Shown here: positions 60,739 through 64,000 of the stretch, piece after piece | How positions within the stretch are numbered: the first letter of the stretch is position 1 | How the letters are laid out: every line of letters starts with the position of its first letter | NCBI RefSeq assembly: GCF_000470655.1 | Contig: NC_021921.1 | Span: 682,001 to 746,000 of the forward strand | Reading direction: 5' to 3' | DNA length: 64,000 bases | DNA from: Halorhabdus tiamatea SARL4B | Lineage (GTDB): Archaea > Halobacteriota > Halobacteria > Halobacteriales > Haloarculaceae | The notes under the pieces: generated by a model | The model's input: only the letters and a program-made list of their open reading frames with translations | What the model was told of the DNA's origin: nothing | Database searches by the model: none | Position numbers and translations under genes: made by a program

Positions 60739-61857
60739 ATGAGCAGCCGTGCCACGACGTTCCGGTTGGCCACGCGCGGGTCGGACCTCGCGCTCCGCCA
60801 GACCGGCGCGATACGCGACGCCCTGGAGAGTCGCCGTCACGAGGTCGAACTCCTCGAAGTCGAGACGACGGGCGACGAGCTTCGCGACGAACTCATCCAT
60901 CGCCTCGGCAAGACGGGCGCGTTCGTCCACAGCCTCGACGAGCGCGTCCGGGCGGGCGAAGCCGACGCCGCCGTCCACTCGCTGAAGGACGTCCCGACGG
61001 AGGATCGCGAGGGGCTGACCGTCGCCGCGGTGCCCGAGCGCGCGCCGGCGAACGACGTCCTGGTCACACCCGACGGGACCGAACTCGACGACCTTCCGGA
61101 AGGCGCGACGGTCGGGACCTCCAGCCTTCGCAGGCGCGCCCAACTGCTCGCCGAACGCCCGGATCTCGACGTCCAGCCGCTGCGGGGTAACGTCGACACC
61201 CGCGTCGAGAAACTCCTCGCACCCACGCTGACGGCCGAGTACACAGCACGGCTGGAGGCCAAAGAGAGCGAGGACACCGCCGAAGACGGAGACGACGAGA
61301 CGAAATCGACGGGCCGGACGTTCGAGCAGTCCTTCGAGGAGTGGTTCAACGGCCTCGCCGAGATCGAACGGTCGGCCACCGAACGCGACGTCGAGACCGA
61401 ATACGACGCGATCGTCCTCGCCGAAGCCGGACTGGATCGGCTGGGACTGACCCATCACCTCGACTACCAGGCACTCCCCGACGAGCAGTTCGTTCCCGCG
61501 CCCGGGCAGGGCGTCGTCGCCGTCGTCACCGAGGAGGGCGAGACGGCAGAAACGATCCGTGATCTCGTCGACGACGCACGCACGCGCGTCGAAGCGACTG
61601 TCGAGCGCACGATCCTCGAAACGCTCGGCGGCGGATGTGTGGCCCCGATAGGCGTCCGCGCGCAATTCAGGGGTCGTGTCGTCACGACGACGGCTCGGGT
61701 CCTCGCACCCGACGGAACAGAAGAGATCACGGACCGGCGATCACTCCCCGTCGAGAGCCATCCCGAAGCCGCCCGCGAGATGGGTGAAGACCTCGCTGAG
61801 GAGGGAGCAGCTGAACTGATCGAACGCGCCCGCGAGGTCGCGGAGGACGACGAATGA
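60739..61857 (+). CDS. hemC: Hydroxymethylbilane synthase (porphobilinogen deaminase)
   Basis: A 372-residue HemC, longer than bacterial forms (about 310) because of an acidic insertion around residues 170-225 ('KESEDTAEDGDDETKSTGRT...'). 'RLATRGSDLALRQT' (about 8-21), 'VHSLKDVPTE' and 'APGQGVVAVV' are conserved, and the dipyrromethane cofactor cysteine is in 'LGGGCVAPIGVRA'. It is the third step towards haem and cobalamin. Start at 60739. Confidence 0.95.
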   Translation: MSSRATTFRLATRGSDLALRQTGAIRDALESRRHEVELLEVETTGDELRDELIHRLGKTGAFVHSLDERVRAGEADAAVHSLKDVPTEDREGLTVAAVPERAPANDVLVTPDGTELDDLPEGATVGTSSLRRRAQLLAERPDLDVQPLRGNVDTRVEKLLAPTLTAEYTARLEAKESEDTAEDGDDETKSTGRTFEQSFEEWFNGLAEIERSATERDVETEYDAIVLAEAGLDRLGLTHHLDYQALPDEQFVPAPGQGVVAVVTEEGETAETIRDLVDDARTRVEATVERTILETLGGGCVAPIGVRAQFRGRVVTTTARVLAPDGTEEITDRRSLPVESHPEAAREMGEDLAEEGAAELIERAREVAEDDE

Positions 61858-61887
61858 GACCGAGCGTTCGGTGGTCGAGGAGGACCG

Positions 61888-62622
61888 ATGACTGAGGACA
61901 GACCGACCGCCGCCGTCTTTCGCCCGGACGACGAGCGACTCGCGAGAGCGGTCGAATCACTCGAATCGCTCGGCGTGAAGCCGATCGCCGACCCGATGCT
62001 CGCCGTCGAGCCGACCGGGAACCTCCCCCGAACGGACGCCGACGCCGTCGTCTTCACGAGCAAGACCGGGGCCGAACTGGTCGCCGGCGAGTGGACCCCC
62101 GGCGACGCGACGGTGTGTGCGATCGGTGAGCCGACGGCAGACGCACTTCGAGCGAACGGCACCGAAGTCGACGTCGTCCCCGAGACGTACTCCTCGACGG
62201 GACTGGTCGAAACCCTCGGCGAGCGAGTCGACGGGTCGCGAGTCGAGGTCGCACGCAGCGACCACGGCAGCGACGTGTTGCTCGACGGGCTGGAGTCGGC
62301 CGGCGCGTACGTCCACGAGACGGTGCTCTATCGACTCGTCCGACCCGAAAGAGCGGGCGAGTCCGTCGAACTCGCTGCCGATGGCGGCCTCGACGCCGCG
62401 CTGTTCACATCGTCGTTAACTGTCGAACACTTCCTGGCGATCGCGACGGAACGGGGCCACCGGGAGAGAGTGCTCGACGGACTGGCCGACGCCGTCGTCG
62501 GTGCGATCGGCGAACCGACGCGGGAGACCGCCAGCGACCACGGAATAGAGGTCGACGTCGTCCCCGAGACGGCCGACTTCGAGTCACTGGCCGCGGCAGT
62601 CGTCGAACGGCTCGATCGGTAG
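61888..62622 (+). CDS. hemD: Uroporphyrinogen-III synthase
   Basis: A 244-residue HemD: two alternating Rossmann-like domains ('DAVVFTSKTGAELVA', 'CAIGEPTADALRANGTEVDVVPETYSSTGLVE', 'AALFTSSLTVEHFLAI'). It closes the tetrapyrrole ring. It begins 30 bp after hemC with no intervening gene, whereas many haloarchaea carry a uroporphyrinogen methyltransferase gene between the two. Confidence 0.94.
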   Translation: MTEDRPTAAVFRPDDERLARAVESLESLGVKPIADPMLAVEPTGNLPRTDADAVVFTSKTGAELVAGEWTPGDATVCAIGEPTADALRANGTEVDVVPETYSSTGLVETLGERVDGSRVEVARSDHGSDVLLDGLESAGAYVHETVLYRLVRPERAGESVELAADGGLDAALFTSSLTVEHFLAIATERGHRERVLDGLADAVVGAIGEPTRETASDHGIEVDVVPETADFESLAAAVVERLDR

Positions 62623-62681
62623 GTTCCCGAACTATCGCGAAGCCGTGGGAACAGGGCCGACCCCAACATTCATGTCTCGCG

Positions 62682-63049
62682 TGGCTACACGACCGGAAGT
62701 ATACCAACGTCGTCATCGAGGTCGCAAACGAGTGTGACATCAACTACGACCACGACATCCTCCAGCCAGAGCGCATCACTGAACTGATCGATCGCGTCCG
62801 GGAGACCGACCGCGACGGCCACCGCTACCCCGTCGGGACGAGTTTCTCGGGTGGCGTGGTCCCGACGGACGACGTGATCGACGCGTCGGATCTCGTGCTC
62901 CTCCACGGCAACAGCGTCGACGATCCCGAGCGAATCCGGGGGATGGTCGCCGAAGTTAGGTCGTCACCGGCCTACGAACCGATGCCGATCGTCTTCAACG
63001 AGGACGATCACTTCCGTTTTGGCTCCGAGGAGCGTGTCATAGAAATATT
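62682..63049 (+). pseudogene. Fragment of a haloarchaeal cellulase-like/GH-type protein gene, truncated by an IS
   Basis: The plus-strand frame from about 62682 reads 'WLHDRKYTNVVIEVANECD...', '...DHDILQPERITELIDRV', 'PVGTSFSGG', 'DLVLLHGNSVDD', 'MPIVFNEDDHFRFGS'. It resembles the central part of a family of haloarchaeal TIM-barrel glycosidase-like proteins ('NECN' and 'NEDDH' contain the likely acid residues). There is no start codon or N-terminus, and after about 63040 the frame passes into an IS end. A broken remnant, consistent with the polysaccharide theme; identity is from memory. Confidence 0.6.
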
Positions 63050-64000
63050 CTCAGGGAAGGCAGCAGGGTGTTGGAACTGTGTCTACGAGCGCCAGCACCC
63101 TGCAAGACGTAACTTCGGTAGACGACTTCTTGAATGCGGCGGCTACCGAGACAGTACCGCTGTTCGAGCATCTTGAGTTCGAGTTTCTGCTGGAGTATGA
63201 CGTGTTCGCCCCCTCGAAGCGGGGGCGAACACGAGTGCATCAGCCACCAGACCTCTTTCGCGGCTTTCTGCACTGCTACTACAAGGATGTCTACGGGACA
63301 CGCCCGGTTGCACGAGAACTTCAGCACGGCCTCGTCTGGTACTATTGCGGACTCGACAAACCGCCATCAAGAGACACGGTTGATCGCTTTCTCACTGATC
63401 TCGAACACGTTATCGACGATGTCTTCGACAGTCTCGTCGAGCAGGCCGCCGCCCGCGGCCTGCTCGACTCCACGTACTCTATCGATTCGACACACGTTGA
63501 AGCGATTCAATACAACGATGCAGCGTCATGGAACTACGATCCAACGGCTGAGGAGTACTACTACGGCTTCGGCTGTACGATCGTCTCGACCGGCGCAAAG
63601 ATCCCGATAGCAGCGGAGTTCACACAGGCCAAACAAGCAAACAAAGAGACGGCGATGCGCGTCACCCGTGACGCGCTCGCCGTCGATACACCGATCTGGA
63701 TGCTTGGAGACAGCGCCTACGACATCCTCGATTGGCACGACCTCCTGCTGGCCGCAGGGGTCGTGCCAATCGCTCCGTACAATCCGCGAAACACCGACGA
63801 CCCGAAAGACATCAAGTACAGAGTCGAAGACCGCATCAAGAAACATAGCGAGGACATCCGGCTGAAACAGTCCATCCTAGATGAGACGTACAACGACCGG
63901 ACAGGAGTCGAACGAACCAACGATGCAGTCAAGGACTGCGGCCTCGGGCACGTCTGCGCCCGAGGCCGCGTCCACGCACGAACAGAAGTATTTCTTGCGC
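63040..64000 (+). mobile_element. Insertion sequence, right end outside window
   Basis: The left boundary is about 63040-63060, where similarity to the broken gene ends. A short inverted repeat (GCAGGGTG..TGG / CCAGCACCCTGC, about 63063-63108) lies near the left end. It carries one transposase gene running off the edge. Confidence 0.65.
63079..64000 (+). CDS. DDE transposase, IS4/IS5-superfamily (partial)
   Basis: The reading frame opens at GTG 63079 ('MSTSASTLQDVTSVDDFLNAAATETV') and stays open for 307 codons to the window edge. The DDE motif is visible: 'TYSIDSTHVEAI' (first Asp), 'IWMLGDSAYDIL' (second Asp) and 'RTGVERTNDAVKDCGLGHVCARG' (Glu). The zinc-like and N-terminal 'FRGFLHCYYKDVYGTRPVARELQH' blocks match a common haloarchaeal transposase family; IS family naming is tentative. 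The C-terminus is missing. Confidence 0.85.
   Translation, partial: MSTSASTLQDVTSVDDFLNAAATETVPLFEHLEFEFLLEYDVFAPSKRGRTRVHQPPDLFRGFLHCYYKDVYGTRPVARELQHGLVWYYCGLDKPPSRDTVDRFLTDLEHVIDDVFDSLVEQAAARGLLDSTYSIDSTHVEAIQYNDAASWNYDPTAEEYYYGFGCTIVSTGAKIPIAAEFTQAKQANKETAMRVTRDALAVDTPIWMLGDSAYDILDWHDLLLAAGVVPIAPYNPRNTDDPKDIKYRVEDRIKKHSEDIRLKQSILDETYNDRTGVERTNDAVKDCGLGHVCARGRVHARTEVFLA

Overview
The window is chromosomal DNA of a halophilic archaeon. Proteins are strongly acidic, GC is high, promoters are of TATA/leaderless type, and there are Tat-type signal peptides, archaeal lipid enzymes (CDP-archaeol synthase, geranylgeranyl reductase), FtsZ1-SecE-Spt5, RadB, eS8 and haloarchaeal transposases. The glucuronoxylan and beta-glucoside genes suggest a plant-polysaccharide-degrading genus such as Halorhabdus; this is inference, not proof.

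Region 1 (1-21 kb) is a sugar-catabolism region. A REC-GAF-PAS sensor runs off the left edge. It is followed by a transaldolase and split transketolase, a sugar-binding protein without a signal peptide, a GH4 glycosidase, a GH3 beta-glucosidase, an SDR oxidoreductase (probable fructuronate/mannonate step), mannonate dehydratase, uronate isomerase and a GH67 alpha-glucuronidase. Together these would remove glucuronate from xylan oligomers and carry it towards 2-keto-3-deoxygluconate, with pentoses going through the non-oxidative pentose pathway. Accessory genes are interspersed: a winged-helix plus partner pair (7.8-8.9 kb), a lower-GC pair with a tail-anchored protein (13.5-14.4 kb), an intact ISH6-type IS with an 8-bp target duplication (16.67-18.11 kb) and a small lipoprotein.

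Region 2 (21-35 kb) holds conserved haloarchaeal genes (Mut7-C RNase-like, DUF5797-like, DUF5787-like, small membrane proteins, Nudix, uS10-like), an M20 amidohydrolase, geranylgeranyl reductase, 2Fe-2S ferredoxin, a lipoamide-dehydrogenase-like flavoprotein, a PAPS-reductase-like protein, and an ABC-2 exporter with a winged-helix regulator and an overlooked 36-residue ORF.

Region 3 (35-49.5 kb) holds the ftsZ1-secE-spt5 cluster ending in a tandem hairpin array, a ferredoxin-reductase-like protein, a lipoprotein, an A+T-rich Tat-secreted gene apparently split by a G-run frameshift, korAB, NifU-like, panE-like, larC, a RuvC-fold-like protein, and a secreted seven-bladed FG-GAP/dockerin protein inserted beside radB and flanked by a decayed duplicate of the radB 5' region.

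Region 4 (49.5-64 kb) holds the pstSCAB-phoU operon with a divergent AbrB-PhoU regulator, eS8, a ferredoxin, DUF2240, a HAD phosphatase, pyrF, carS, hemC-hemD, and finally a glycosidase-like gene remnant cut by an IS whose DDE transposase runs off the right edge.

I saw no rRNA, tRNA or CRISPR array. The most unusual items are the split Tat gene, the radB-flank duplication around the FG-GAP/dockerin gene, the two small unknown gene pairs, the signal-less sugar-binding protein and the hairpin arrays.
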